Origin: a bacterium
GTDB taxonomy: Bacteria; Chloroflexota; Dormibacteria; UBA8260; Bog-877
Direction: 5' to 3'
Length of the DNA: 8,655 bases
NCBI GenBank assembly: GCA_021817025.1
Contig: JAKAWF010000080.1
Span: 4,238 to 12,892, forward strand
Shown: positions 1-6,687 of the stretch, piece by piece
Position numbering within the stretch: position 1 is the first letter of the stretch
Layout: each line of letters begins with the position of its first letter
Position numbers and translations under genes: made by a program
The notes under the pieces: generated by a model
What the model saw: the letters and a program-made list of their open reading frames with translations, nothing else
Databases searched by the model: none
Told to the model about the DNA's origin: nothing

Positions 1-1
1 A

Positions 2-799
2 TCTAACCTCTGGATGACGGGCGAGTACTCTGCCGCCACCAGCGTGGGCAACAACTGGGGAACGGTCAGCGCCCAGCTCTCGCTGACGAGCAGCGCCACG
101 CCGGTGGCAGCTGTGAGTCCCACCAGCCTCAGCTTCGGCGATCAGGTCGTGACCACCAGCAGCAGCCCGCAGACGGTCACCGTCACCAACACCGGCTCAG
201 CGACCCTGGGGATCACAAGCATCAAGTCCAGCGACTCAACTGACTTCATTCTGGGGTCGGGGCCGACCAACTCCTGCGGGTACGGATCGGTGTCCACCAC
301 GCTGACCCCGGGCGTAAGCTGCACCTTCACGGTGACGTTCCAGCCTGCGTCAGCTGCCGCCTTCGGCGCCACCGTCACCATCATCGACAACGCATCGCCA
401 ACGACGCAGACTGTGGACCTCTCCGGGACGGGTGTGACGCCGCCGCCCATCGCATCGGTGAGCCCCACCAGCATTTCCTTCGGGACGTACAGGGTCGGCA
501 GTTCAAGCGCGCCGCAGACGGTCACCGTCACCAACACCGGCTCGGCGAACCTGGTGATCCTTAGCATCGTGTCCAGCGACACTACTGACTTCATGGTGGG
601 GGTGACTGCGACCGACTCCTGCGGGACCGGATCGGGGTACGTCACGCTGGCCCAGGGCGACAGCTGCACCTTCACGGTGACGTTCCAGCCCGCGTCAGCT
701 GGCACCTTCAACGCCACAGTCACCATCAGCGACAACGCATCGCCAACGACGCAGACGGTCACGCTTTCTGGAACCGGGACCAGAAAAGCCAAGCGGTAG
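2..799 (+). CDS. ASH / choice-of-anchor-D repeat protein, C-terminal part (5' end outside window)
   Basis: The reading frame is open from the first complete codon of the window, so the gene begins upstream; the ATG at 14 is probably internal. The visible part holds two tandem immunoglobulin-like domains of about 115 residues. Each starts with a V-S-P-T-S-(L/I)-S-F-G motif, continues with PQTVTVTNTGSA and S-C-T-F-T-V-T-F-Q-P-A-S-A, and ends in NASPTTQTV-x-LSGTG. This is the pattern of ASPM/SPD-2/Hydin (ASH) or choice-of-anchor-D domains, common in secreted and surface proteins of high-GC bacteria. Each domain has two cysteines, about 19 residues apart, that could form a disulfide. The gene ends in a short basic tail (RKAKR) with no sortase motif or membrane anchor, so the product is probably secreted or held by its missing N-terminal part. 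The ligand is unknown. The domain call is confident; the role is not. Confidence 0.82.
   Translation, partial: SNLWMTGEYSAATSVGNNWGTVSAQLSLTSSATPVAAVSPTSLSFGDQVVTTSSSPQTVTVTNTGSATLGITSIKSSDSTDFILGSGPTNSCGYGSVSTTLTPGVSCTFTVTFQPASAAAFGATVTIIDNASPTTQTVDLSGTGVTPPPIASVSPTSISFGTYRVGSSSAPQTVTVTNTGSANLVILSIVSSDTTDFMVGVTATDSCGTGSGYVTLAQGDSCTFTVTFQPASAGTFNATVTISDNASPTTQTVTLSGTGTRKAKR
101..790 (+). repeat. Tandem in-frame duplication of the ASH domain, period 345 bp
   Basis: Identical DNA blocks recur at a fixed distance of 345 bp (115 codons). The block coding for QTVTVTNTGSA lies near 170 and 515, the SCTFTVTFQPAS block near 317 and 662, and the DNASPTTQT block near 387 and 732. Identity at the nucleotide level in these blocks, with more divergent stretches between them, suggests a fairly recent duplication or gene-conversion-like exchange between units. 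Confidence 0.75.
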
Positions 800-902
800 C
801 GAGTCGTCGCGGCTCGAGTCTGGCCGCCAGGGTCGGGTGCCCAAGCTGTTCCGGTCTCCGGGCGCGTAGACTCGGCAGCCCCAAGGCGGGAAATCCGCAC
901 CC

Positions 903-1376
903 GTGAACGAGACCAAGGATGGGCTCCCTCGGCCCCCACTATCACGGCAGTGGCGGGCGAACTTGCTCCCAAAGCAGGGCAGGCAAAGCCATCGGGTGGG
1001 AGTGCTCAGGGTCCTGTGGCTACGGCTCCTGTGGGACCTTGCGCCACCCCATCTTGACACAGAGGGGTACGCCAAGCGCACCAACGTGGAGCGGGGCTTC
1101 TCCAGCTTCAAGAACCCGGACGTGATCGGTCTCACCAAGGGCCAGTTCCACCTCCGGCACATCCCCAACCTGGCGCTGCTCGTGACCTTCATGTGGGGTG
1201 CCCACAACCTCCACATCTGGCTAAAGCGGGAGGCTGATGCCGCCAAGGCGGCTGCCGCGGCCTTGAAGAACCACCGGCTCCTGCCCCGGCGGAGCTCCCA
1301 GGTGGCCGTGGTGCTGGACCCCGGCTCCACTCTCCTCGAGGAGCCGGCGCTGTCTGAGGACTCCCGGGCACCGTAG
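903..1376 (+). pseudogene. Remnant of a DDE transposase (C-terminal end only)
   Basis: Only the second half of this open frame looks like protein. From about residue 58 it reads TEGYAKRTNVERGFSSFK, then NPDVIGLTKG, and then a hydrophobic stretch (LALLVTFMWGAHNLHIWLK). The N-V-E-R-x-F-S-x-x-K motif, followed by a hydrophobic helix and a basic Ala-rich tail, is the usual C-terminus of IS4/IS5/IS1182-like DDE transposases and carries the last catalytic glutamate (E of V-E-R). The catalytic aspartates and the N-terminal domain are missing. The first roughly 55 residues resemble no domain. A Cys-rich stretch in the frame starting at 919 may be the displaced upstream part, which would imply a frameshift near 1030-1060. 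The nominal GTG start at 903 is therefore probably meaningless. It is almost certainly inactive. The exact IS family is uncertain. Confidence 0.6.
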
Positions 1377-1521
1377 GCGTCGCCGGCAACCCTTCCAAAG
1401 ACCAGGACTCGATCTTCCTGGATCAAGCGCGCCCTGAGGCCGGCCTGACCGCCGCCCCGGGGCGCGCTTCTCGTCTTCTCAGGCCCTGATTTTCACCTCT
1501 CAGAGTCCAGGAGACGCGAAA

Positions 1522-1547
1522 ACGCCCGGAGATTGCTCTCCGGGCGT
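1522..1547. terminator. Strong stem-loop behind the transposase remnant, possible terminator
   Basis: Perfect 11-bp stem (ACGCCCGGAGA / TCTCCGGGCGT) with a four-base TTGC loop. It is preceded by GAAA and followed by TCTGCTT, so the U-tract is poor. The position 3' of the transposase remnant fits a terminator of the kind often seen in high-GC genomes, but the sequence could instead be structured IS-end DNA. It is flanked downstream by two further stem-loops. Confidence 0.5.
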
Positions 1548-1561
1548 CTGCTTGGCGAAAG

Positions 1562-1579
1562 TCGCGAGCGTTTTCGCGA
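1562..1579. repeat. Short inverted repeat TCGCGA-n6-TCGCGA
   Basis: Two copies of the self-complementary hexamer TCGCGA separated by GCGTTT can form a six-pair stem. It lies between the 1522-1547 hairpin and the hairpin at the start of the 124-bp repeat. It ends three bases before the point where homology to the second repeat copy begins. Function unknown. Confidence 0.4.
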
Positions 1580-1581
1580 TT

Positions 1582-1705
1582 ATTCGCAAGACCCTCCCAT
1601 TGAGGGTTTTACGACTTTTAGAATTCCCCTTGAAGTTGGCGATTCCTAAGAGGCTGGCACCGGTCTTTACACGGCAGTCTCCCCATTTTCACACTTTTTG
1701 ATCTC
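1582..1705. repeat. Dispersed repeat, copy 1 (direct, second copy at 6712-6835)
   Basis: Ungapped alignment with 6712-6835 gives 105 identical bases of 124 by my hand count; weaker similarity runs on to about 1730. The first 29 bases contain a hairpin (AAGACCCTC / GAGGGTTTT, five-base loop) that keeps pairing in both copies. On the plus strand both copies encode a short peptide beginning SQDPPIEG and ending in a stop at the same place (TAA here, TGA in copy 2). Identity after that stop is at least as high as before it, so conservation does not prove coding. In copy 1 the frame is open leftward to 1449 without an ordinary start codon. It is most likely the 3' end of a mobile element. Confidence 0.7.
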
Positions 1706-1730
1706 GGATGCGCGGAACGGTGAAGTCGGG

Positions 1731-2094
1731 TCAGGACTGGGGTCGGTTGGGTGCCAACGCCGTCAATTGGCTTCGTCCTGGCGATCGGCCACCTCATCGA
1801 CTGGTTGACCGCATTCCGACGACCTCGGGGATGCGAGCTCCCGACCTGGGCCTCAGGCGCGGTCGGGGGCTGGCGCCGCCCCGCGTCCTGACCGGCGGGG
1901 TTTTTCATCGAGCCCTCACGCAGAAGGCGATGACCGTCACCTGTCCGGCGCGAGGCCTCGCTGTGGATGGGAAGGGCCGGATCAGGGAGCCCCGTTCGTC
2001 CAGAGCGGCCATGGTCTTGTCGGTGCCCACCACCCCGTAACCCCGACTAATGGCAACTCGTTTGCCCTGTAGTGATGGCTGACGGGGTGCGTCC
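1731..2094. other. Stretch without a convincing gene between repeat copy 1 and the propeller gene
   Basis: Several frames are open here (for example 1708-2040 plus and 1905-2258 minus), but their translations are basic, Pro/Arg-rich and without recognisable motifs, as expected of shadow frames in high-GC DNA. A plus-strand frame ending at the stop at 1889-1891 reads a somewhat protein-like hydrophobic segment (GFVLAIGHLIDWLTAF) just before a good terminator, and might be the tail of a decayed gene. No RNA gene was recognised. Confidence 0.4.
1879..1905 (+). terminator. Intrinsic terminator, plus strand
   Basis: CCCCGC pairs with GCGGGG across a ten-base loop, and the stem is followed at once by five T residues. 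This is the only hairpin in the window with a classic U-tract. It has no intact gene directly upstream on the plus strand, which suggests that a gene once ended here. It also insulates the propeller gene from transcription coming from the left. Confidence 0.6.
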
Positions 2095-3288
2095 ATGATC
2101 TGGCGCCGCCGCACGAACCGACTCCGCTCGGTGGTCGTCGGCACCACGGTATTTTCCGCCGTCTCGGTCTCGGTCTGGCTCGTGATCGGACTCGGGCACA
2201 CGACGGGCACAGTGAAGGAGTCTGTCGCAGCGCGGCCGAGCAGCACCGTGGTCAACACCCCAGTCGCCGCCCCAACGCCGGCCTTTGCGTGGACGCCGTA
2301 CCCGGGGAAGCCATCCGCGTCCCCGAATGTGCCGCCAGCGACAGCTCAGGTGGTGTCGACCGTCAAAGCACCGCCACCGCTCATTGTCACCTACGACATG
2401 AGCGAGAAGATCACTCCGACCTCACCGGCGCGATACATCGCGCGCAACTATCAGGGGCAGGTCGTCGGAAGCATCACCATCGATCAGGCGGCTCAGGCGG
2501 CTGGGGTGCTGGTTTCGCCTGATGGCTCCAAGCTCCTCATCGGGGACCTGGTCTTCAGCATCTACGGTCACGAGCTGGCTGATCTCTACTCCGCCGCGTA
2601 CCCGAGTGCCCTGGTTCAGCCGATCTGGGCTGACGACTCGGATCACCTGTGCGGGATCGCCTCAGGAAACGCAACAGGTCAGGTCCGGGGCGCCCTCCTA
2701 GAGTTCTCCGCAGCCGGCGGCTTCCGCACCGTCGCCCAGCTCGGCCCCCTGAGTGGAACCGGTGGCGGCTGGTCGGTGCTGGCATGCAGCCCAACATCGG
2801 ATCGCGCCGTACTCTGGCAACAGCACGGTTCACACAGTGAGGTACTGGTCATGCGCCTCTCCACCGGACAGCTCCTGGCTACATATGCCGGTGGCGCACC
2901 CGGTGATGGGCCTGGCGCGGCGAGCCACAACGGTAGCTTCGTGGCCATCAATGGATCAGATGGTGTCACCATCCTCAACACGGTGACCGGCAGGCAGGTG
3001 GCGACGGTCTCGAGATGGGGGAATACGATGGGCTATCCAGCGATCGGGGAGGCAGTGGCGTTCTCATGGGACGGCAGGCGCCTCCTCCTCCAGAGCGACA
3101 TTGCACAAGGAGGTCCGCGCTGGATCACCGCTTGGTCGACCAACACGGACCTCGTGACAAGTCAGAGCATGAGCCTCGCGAACGTCGTGCCGCTTATCCA
3201 CGGAGCCACGATGTTCATTCAGGATCCGATCTCTCCGTACGCTGCCTACCTTTTGGAGGATAACGGGAGCGTGATCCAGGTCTCTTAG
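2095..3288 (+). CDS. Membrane-anchored beta-propeller-like protein of unknown function
   Basis: A 397-residue protein of no named family. A basic N-terminus (MIWRRRTNRLR) is followed by one hydrophobic segment at about residues 12-34, then a Pro/Ala/Thr/Ser-rich linker to about residue 95. This is the layout of a type II membrane anchor with an extracytoplasmic domain. The rest carries repeated strand-turn motifs of the WD40/TolB-like type: SPDGSKLLIGD (141-151), WADDSDHLCG (178-187), SPTSDRAVLW (232-241), SHNGSFVAI (277-285), SWDGRRLLLQS (324-334) and ISPYAAYLLED (379-389). That suggests a propeller of about six or seven blades. Two cysteines (186, 231) may pair outside the cell. The ATG at 2095 is chosen because it directly precedes the basic segment; only a weak G-rich tract lies upstream. 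The gene appears monocistronic and converges on the lipoprotein gene. The fold is inferred from motifs and the role is unknown. Confidence 0.75.
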   Translation: MIWRRRTNRLRSVVVGTTVFSAVSVSVWLVIGLGHTTGTVKESVAARPSSTVVNTPVAAPTPAFAWTPYPGKPSASPNVPPATAQVVSTVKAPPPLIVTYDMSEKITPTSPARYIARNYQGQVVGSITIDQAAQAAGVLVSPDGSKLLIGDLVFSIYGHELADLYSAAYPSALVQPIWADDSDHLCGIASGNATGQVRGALLEFSAAGGFRTVAQLGPLSGTGGGWSVLACSPTSDRAVLWQQHGSHSEVLVMRLSTGQLLATYAGGAPGDGPGAASHNGSFVAINGSDGVTILNTVTGRQVATVSRWGNTMGYPAIGEAVAFSWDGRRLLLQSDIAQGGPRWITAWSTNTDLVTSQSMSLANVVPLIHGATMFIQDPISPYAAYLLEDNGSVIQVS

Positions 3289-3688
3289 GTACCGCTTCTC
3301 CCGGACCTAGGGTTGCTGGAGAGCTGACTGGCATGATCGCCGGGTCAACCAGTATGGCGCCAAGTGGCCGACGTACGTCGGGGTGTTGATGCTGCGAATC
3401 TCACCCGTCAGCTTCGGTGATCCTAAGGACGGTCGAGATCGGTGGACAGGGGCCGATTCCTTGGACCGGTGCCCAGCTGTCGGCCCCCCAGTGGGTCTCG
3501 CGATGGCGCGAGGGTATCCCCGCCGCGGCTGGACGGCACTCCACCCGGCATCACGCGGGACTGTCCCCTCGAACTCGAAGACGGGAGAGATTGACCGACT
3601 CGGCACCCACAAGGCCATCTACCGTCGCAAGCACGCCCTCACCAACGTCCGCCGGCGTGACAGTCGCCTGATGGTAGCGTGCCCGAAG
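3289..3688. other. 400-bp gap between convergent genes, no gene supported
   Basis: Frames are open on both strands (for example 3383-3742 plus and 3307-3618 minus), but the peptides are low in hydrophobic residues and rich in Arg/Pro/Gly, with no known motif. The gap follows the stop of the membrane propeller gene and precedes the stop of the lipoprotein gene. An imperfect hairpin (TAGGT-a-CC / GGACCTA, 3287-3309) overlaps the first stop and could help termination, but it has no T-run. Confidence 0.4.
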
Positions 3689-4897
3689 CTAGACCGCGCA
3701 TGCCGGAATGGGTGGAACGGAGGCCGTCGCCACCCGGACTAGGCGCAGCGTGAACGACCCGGGCACTGACTTCGATGAAGGCAACGCGCTCACTGGCCCC
3801 CCTCCAACGATCCAACCTTCGTTGCCTACCAGTGCCGCTAGCCCGTGGGGAACCAAGAACCCGCGCCCAGTTCGGATGTCGATAGCAAGCGGAGCGTATC
3901 CACCGTACCACAGGACGTAGGGGCCAGCGATCTGTAAAAACTGAAAGTTTGGTGACCCGAAATTTGGTACGGTCGGCGCAAACGCATCATAGTGGGCGGA
4001 TCCAACCCGCCAAACCATCAGGGTGTTGAGAGTGCTATTGCTCCACGCAAGGTACCGACCCGAACCCGCAAGGTACAGAACTGACTGCGGTCCTCGCAGG
4101 GCTGGGGGAAGGGGTGCCGGTTTCAGAGTGGAGGTATACATCGCATGGAAGTACGTCTCACCTGCAGCCGACTGCTCAGCCCATATCAAGTATGGGCCAG
4201 CAATGACCGGTGAGCTGAGCTTTCCGCTCGCCAAGGTTCGCATGGACCCTCTGGACAGATCGGCCAAGTCAAGGTCATAGTTGCCGCCCGTCGTGGGCTG
4301 TGCCCAACTCGCCAAACCGCTCCAGACGACAGGCGCTGGCGGCTGACCCGTGACGAAGCCTCCTGCTCTGGCCTGCGAAGTTGCCAATGTCTCAGTCTGA
4401 CCCGATAGTTGGTTCCAAGCGTGAATGCTCCAGTCACTCTGTTGGTACTGCGAGTCGCCCTCCTGCCAGACCACCCAAGGTAGGGCCGCTGCCATCGCAC
4501 CAACGCCAGCCGCACCAGCCGGAAGTGGGGCAATTCGGCTCAGCTGCCCAGTCGCGAAGTTCAGTTGGGCAATCCAGAGGCCGACGGAGGTGGCTTGACT
4601 CTCTTGACCGAACACCAGATTCCCTTGGACCACGCCGGCGCTGAAGCCGACTCCCTGGGGAAGGATCATCCCCCCTGCCTGAAACATCGACATCCACGCG
4701 GGCGGCATTGAACCAATGCAGGAGGCGAGGGTTACGGGGGCGTTCGAAGTGGGCCGGACGGAGTGGCGGGTCCCTCCTCCTGCGTGGGGAGTCGGTGTGC
4801 CAGCGCACGCCGCCACCCCGAAACTTACGAGGAGAAGTAGGCCCGAAATGAGGATCGGCCTACCAGATGCGGCCCATCTGTCCAAGCTCGTCTCCAC
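3689..4897 (-). CDS. Secreted lipoprotein with beta-propeller-like repeats, unknown function
   Basis: The GTG at 4897-4895 shares its first base with the last base of the upstream Nudix stop (TAGTG), giving 402 residues. A TTG four codons later has a better spaced GGAG and is a close alternative. With the GTG start, a hydrophobic stretch (PILISGLLLLVSFG, about 14-27) leads to a lipobox V-A-A-C with Cys31, so the product should be lipidated and outside the membrane. The mature part repeats a P-(W/Y)-(V/L)-(V/I/L)-W strand: PWVVW to W144, GLASW to W198, PYLIW to W239, RYLAW to W285 and PYVLW to W330. This implies about five or six propeller-like blades. Cys60 and Cys400 lie near the two ends of the mature domain and could close the ring. 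It is translationally coupled to the Nudix gene. No named family is recognised. A longer frame back to 5065 is the Nudix gene read out of frame. Confidence 0.8.
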   Translation of the reverse strand: METSLDRWAASGRPILISGLLLLVSFGVAACAGTPTPHAGGGTRHSVRPTSNAPVTLASCIGSMPPAWMSMFQAGGMILPQGVGFSAGVVQGNLVFGQESQATSVGLWIAQLNFATGQLSRIAPLPAGAAGVGAMAAALPWVVWQEGDSQYQQSDWSIHAWNQLSGQTETLATSQARAGGFVTGQPPAPVVWSGLASWAQPTTGGNYDLDLADLSRGSMRTLASGKLSSPVIAGPYLIWAEQSAAGETYFHAMYTSTLKPAPLPPALRGPQSVLYLAGSGRYLAWSNSTLNTLMVWRVGSAHYDAFAPTVPNFGSPNFQFLQIAGPYVLWYGGYAPLAIDIRTGRGFLVPHGLAALVGNEGWIVGGGPVSALPSSKSVPGSFTLRLVRVATASVPPIPACAV

Positions 4898-5436
4898 TAT
4901 CCCGGCGCTGTATCGCGGACAGCCATGGCCCCAGTCTTCCCTCGCTTCGGTCGATCTCTGCGAGGCGGCAGAACCGGCTCGATCGCCGCCATGGTCGCCA
5001 TGAGAGCTTCCAGCCCTTCTGGGTACACGGTGTCCGTCGTTGCGCGTAGCTCTTCGGCCGACCACCAGCGGTGCTCCCGGACCACTCGGTGTTCGTTCTC
5101 GGTCCAGCCAGAGTCGCTGATGTCGAAGTGGTGGCAGCGAACCAGGAAGTAGGCTTCGTCTTGGGAGTAGTGGACGCGCTCGAAGTCGTACTCAACCCGG
5201 CGCTGGAGCACGATGGGGCCGAGGTCCTGCGCGTCCAAGCCGGTTTCCTCTCTCAGCTCCCTTCTGGCCGAATCCGCCACCGACTCCCCGGGCTCGACGG
5301 CTCCGCCCGGTGGGAACCACCACGTGCCCCCTTCGGGTCGAGCCGGATCGCCCCCACGAAAGAGCAGGAATCGCCCGGACTCGTCCACCAAGATGATCCG
5401 CCCGGCTCGTCGCCGCCTTACCGGTTGCTCCGCCAT
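4897..5436 (-). CDS. Nudix hydrolase (MutT-like)
   Basis: A 179-residue protein with a perfect Nudix box at residues 45-67: G-x5-E-x7-R-E-L-R-E-E-T-G-L, with the metal-binding E63/E64 and the R-E-x-x-E-E core present. Family members hydrolyse nucleoside diphosphates linked to another group (oxidised dNTPs, NDP-sugars, dinucleotide polyphosphates and others) in the cytoplasm. The segment GGDPARPEGGTWWFPPGG before the box and the later REHRWWSAEEL are typical of an actinobacterial MutT/NUDIX subgroup whose substrate cannot be read from sequence. The frame stays open upstream into the insertion sequence as far as 6030. The ATG at 5436 is chosen because family similarity starts just after it (RRRAGRIILVDESGRFLLF). 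It overlaps the lipoprotein start by one base, so the two are almost certainly one operon. A weak -10-like CATACT lies six bases before the ATG. Confidence 0.92.
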   Translation of the reverse strand: MAEQPVRRRRAGRIILVDESGRFLLFRGGDPARPEGGTWWFPPGGAVEPGESVADSARRELREETGLDAQDLGPIVLQRRVEYDFERVHYSQDEAYFLVRCHHFDISDSGWTENEHRVVREHRWWSAEELRATTDTVYPEGLEALMATMAAIEPVLPPRRDRPKRGKTGAMAVRDTAPG

Positions 5437-5442
5437 GCGTCC

Positions 5443-5448
5443 AGTATG
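5443..5448 (-). promoter_or_regulatory. Possible -10 element of the Nudix-lipoprotein operon
   Basis: On the minus strand CATACT lies six bases before the Nudix ATG, which would give a leaderless or nearly leaderless mRNA, a common arrangement in actinobacteria. The -35 region at a 17-base spacing (TACCCA) is poor. This is a weak candidate only. Confidence 0.3.
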
Positions 5449-5569
5449 CCCCCGACCCGCACCGGTGGGTAGCCCATCCCGTGGGCTCCTCAAAAAGTCA
5501 CCTACATGCACGGTCACGTGCCGCAGTAGCCTTGAGCCTCGCGGCAGGAGATCAGGTGGAGTACACCGC

Positions 5570-5591
5570 AGGAGCCCCTGATAAGGCTCCT
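5570..5591. repeat. Stem-loop directly left of the IS
   Basis: AGGAGCC and GGCTCCT form a seven-pair stem with an eight-base loop, ending two bases before the left end of the insertion sequence. It may be an old terminator or simply part of the target region. IS elements often land beside such structures. Confidence 0.4.
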
Positions 5592-5593
5592 TT

Positions 5594-5616
5594 GGGGGTA
5601 TCCATTTAGCCGGAGT
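5594..5616 (+). repeat. IS1595 terminal inverted repeat, left
   Basis: Starts GGGGGTATCCATTTAGCC and ends GGAGT. It matches the right terminal repeat base for base over 23 bp in inverted orientation, and contains the transposase stop codon. Confidence 0.92.
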
Positions 5617-6673
5617 GGGAGCTGAGGGGCTGGCCGAACCGCCACGGACGGCCCGCAGACGGGCGGTCCAGGGTCGGCGGGTGTCCTCGGGTGCTCGGAG
5701 GTTTGGACGGGGTCCGGCGGGGGTGCTGGCTGGCGATGAGTTCCCGGTAGCGGACGGGTGCGTGATCAACAGCGAGTTCGAGGACTCGGTAGAAGAGCAG
5801 TCCCCGGCTGCGTGAGGTGCGTCGGTTGAACCTGAAGACGAACTCATTGAGGTAGCTGTCCAAGTGCGGGGCCTCCACCGAACCTTGGTGGGTGCCAAGG
5901 ATCCAACGCTTGGCAAGAGCCGCGATCCGGTGCACCCCGGGGAGTAGCTCGCCGATGTCCTCGCCGCGGGCCCGCGCCGCACGCTGGCTGCGCTGGTCGT
6001 GCACGTAGCCCATCGAAGTGAGATGGTCATAGCCGTGCCAGCCGTCTGTGATCACAGTGGAGCCGGGTTCGACGTTCTCGCGAACCAAGGCGTCAAGTGT
6101 CGCGCTTGAAGCGTCTGGCAGTACGGCCATCCGGCACCGCCCGTACCCTCTTGGCTGCTTGAGCTCGACGGCAATGGCGACCAGGGACTTCTTGCCCTTG
6201 GCCCGGCCCCCCGATAACCCGGGCTCGTCACCGCCGATGTAGGTCTCATCCACCTCAACGACGCCGCGCAGTCGGTCACGGCCAGACCTCACCAGTACCG
6301 AACGCAAGCGGTGTAGCATTGCCCAGGCGGTCTGGTACGAGCCGATCTCAAGAGTCCGCTTCAGGCTCTGAGCGGAGATCCCATCCTTGCCGGTCGCGAA
6401 CCACCAGGCTGCCGTGAACCAGACGGTCAGCGGTGTGCGCGTCTTGTCGAAGATCGTGCCCGCGGTCACCGAGGTGCGGCTGCCGCAGCTGGTGCACATG
6501 ATCCGGCTATCCCCGAGCCGCCATCCTGCTGCACCGCCACAACTTGAGCACCTCCACCCCTGGGGCCAGCGCAACCACTCGATGTAGTCCAAGCAATCCT
6601 CGTCCGTCTGGAACCAAGACTGGAACTCGCCAGTGGAGCGTGGGTAGTCGATGCCGGGGCGCGGGCTGCTCAC
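5606..6673 (-). CDS. IS1595-family transposase
   Basis: A 355-residue transposase that appears intact. An N-terminal zinc ribbon has C42-x2-C45 and C60-x2-C63 and is followed by TSVTAGTIFDKTRTPLTVWF, the signature linker of this family. The DDE core of the ISXO2-like/IS1595 type has its first Asp at 142 in VDETYIGG and its second at 210 in ITDGWHGY. A C-terminal segment HRIAALAKRWILGTHQG is followed by LDSYLNEFVFRFNRR, in which E277 is a candidate for the third acidic residue. The tail after about residue 318 is Pro/Arg-rich and longer than usual, running into the terminal repeat. The start is GTG at 6673; no ATG fits better, because the zinc-ribbon region begins soon after. It catalyses cut-and-paste or copy-type movement of its own element. 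There is no passenger gene. Confidence 0.93.
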   Translation of the reverse strand: MSSPRPGIDYPRSTGEFQSWFQTDEDCLDYIEWLRWPQGWRCSSCGGAAGWRLGDSRIMCTSCGSRTSVTAGTIFDKTRTPLTVWFTAAWWFATGKDGISAQSLKRTLEIGSYQTAWAMLHRLRSVLVRSGRDRLRGVVEVDETYIGGDEPGLSGGRAKGKKSLVAIAVELKQPRGYGRCRMAVLPDASSATLDALVRENVEPGSTVITDGWHGYDHLTSMGYVHDQRSQRAARARGEDIGELLPGVHRIAALAKRWILGTHQGSVEAPHLDSYLNEFVFRFNRRTSRSRGLLFYRVLELAVDHAPVRYRELIASQHPRRTPSKPPSTRGHPPTLDRPSAGRPWRFGQPLSSHSG

Positions 6674-6687
6674 TACCGGTCAATCTT

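Noticed and set aside
142..972. Long minus-strand frame (276 aa) opposite the ASH gene
   Set aside because: It is the mirror of the tandem ASH domains: a Val/Thr/Pro-rich repetitive translation with the same period, as expected of an antisense shadow.
1321..1347. Hairpin CCGGCTCC / GGAGCCGG around a CTCCTCGAGGAG palindrome
   Set aside because: It lies inside the open end of the transposase remnant with no T-run, so I cannot assign it a role. It could be chance in GC-rich DNA.
695..1426. Minus-strand frame of 243 aa across the transposase remnant
   Set aside because: Ser/Arg-rich with no motif. The plus strand carries a recognisable transposase tail over the same bases.
1618..1908. Minus-strand frames sharing RSKSV-x-MG-x-LPCKD in both repeat copies (1618-1908 and 6739-7005)
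   Set aside because: The shared words only reflect the DNA repeat. Only about three of fifteen differences fall at third codon positions in this frame, so coding is not supported.
1708..2040. Plus-strand frame of 110 aa
   Set aside because: Basic, motif-free translation that runs straight through a strong terminator. It begins inside the tail of the repeat.
3383..3742. Plus-strand frame of 119 aa in the convergent gap
   Set aside because: Arg-rich, no motif, overlaps the end of the lipoprotein gene. Probably a shadow or unrecognisable debris.
5437..6030. Upstream extension of the Nudix frame into the IS
   Set aside because: The frame is open only by chance across the IS end. Family similarity begins right after the ATG at 5436.
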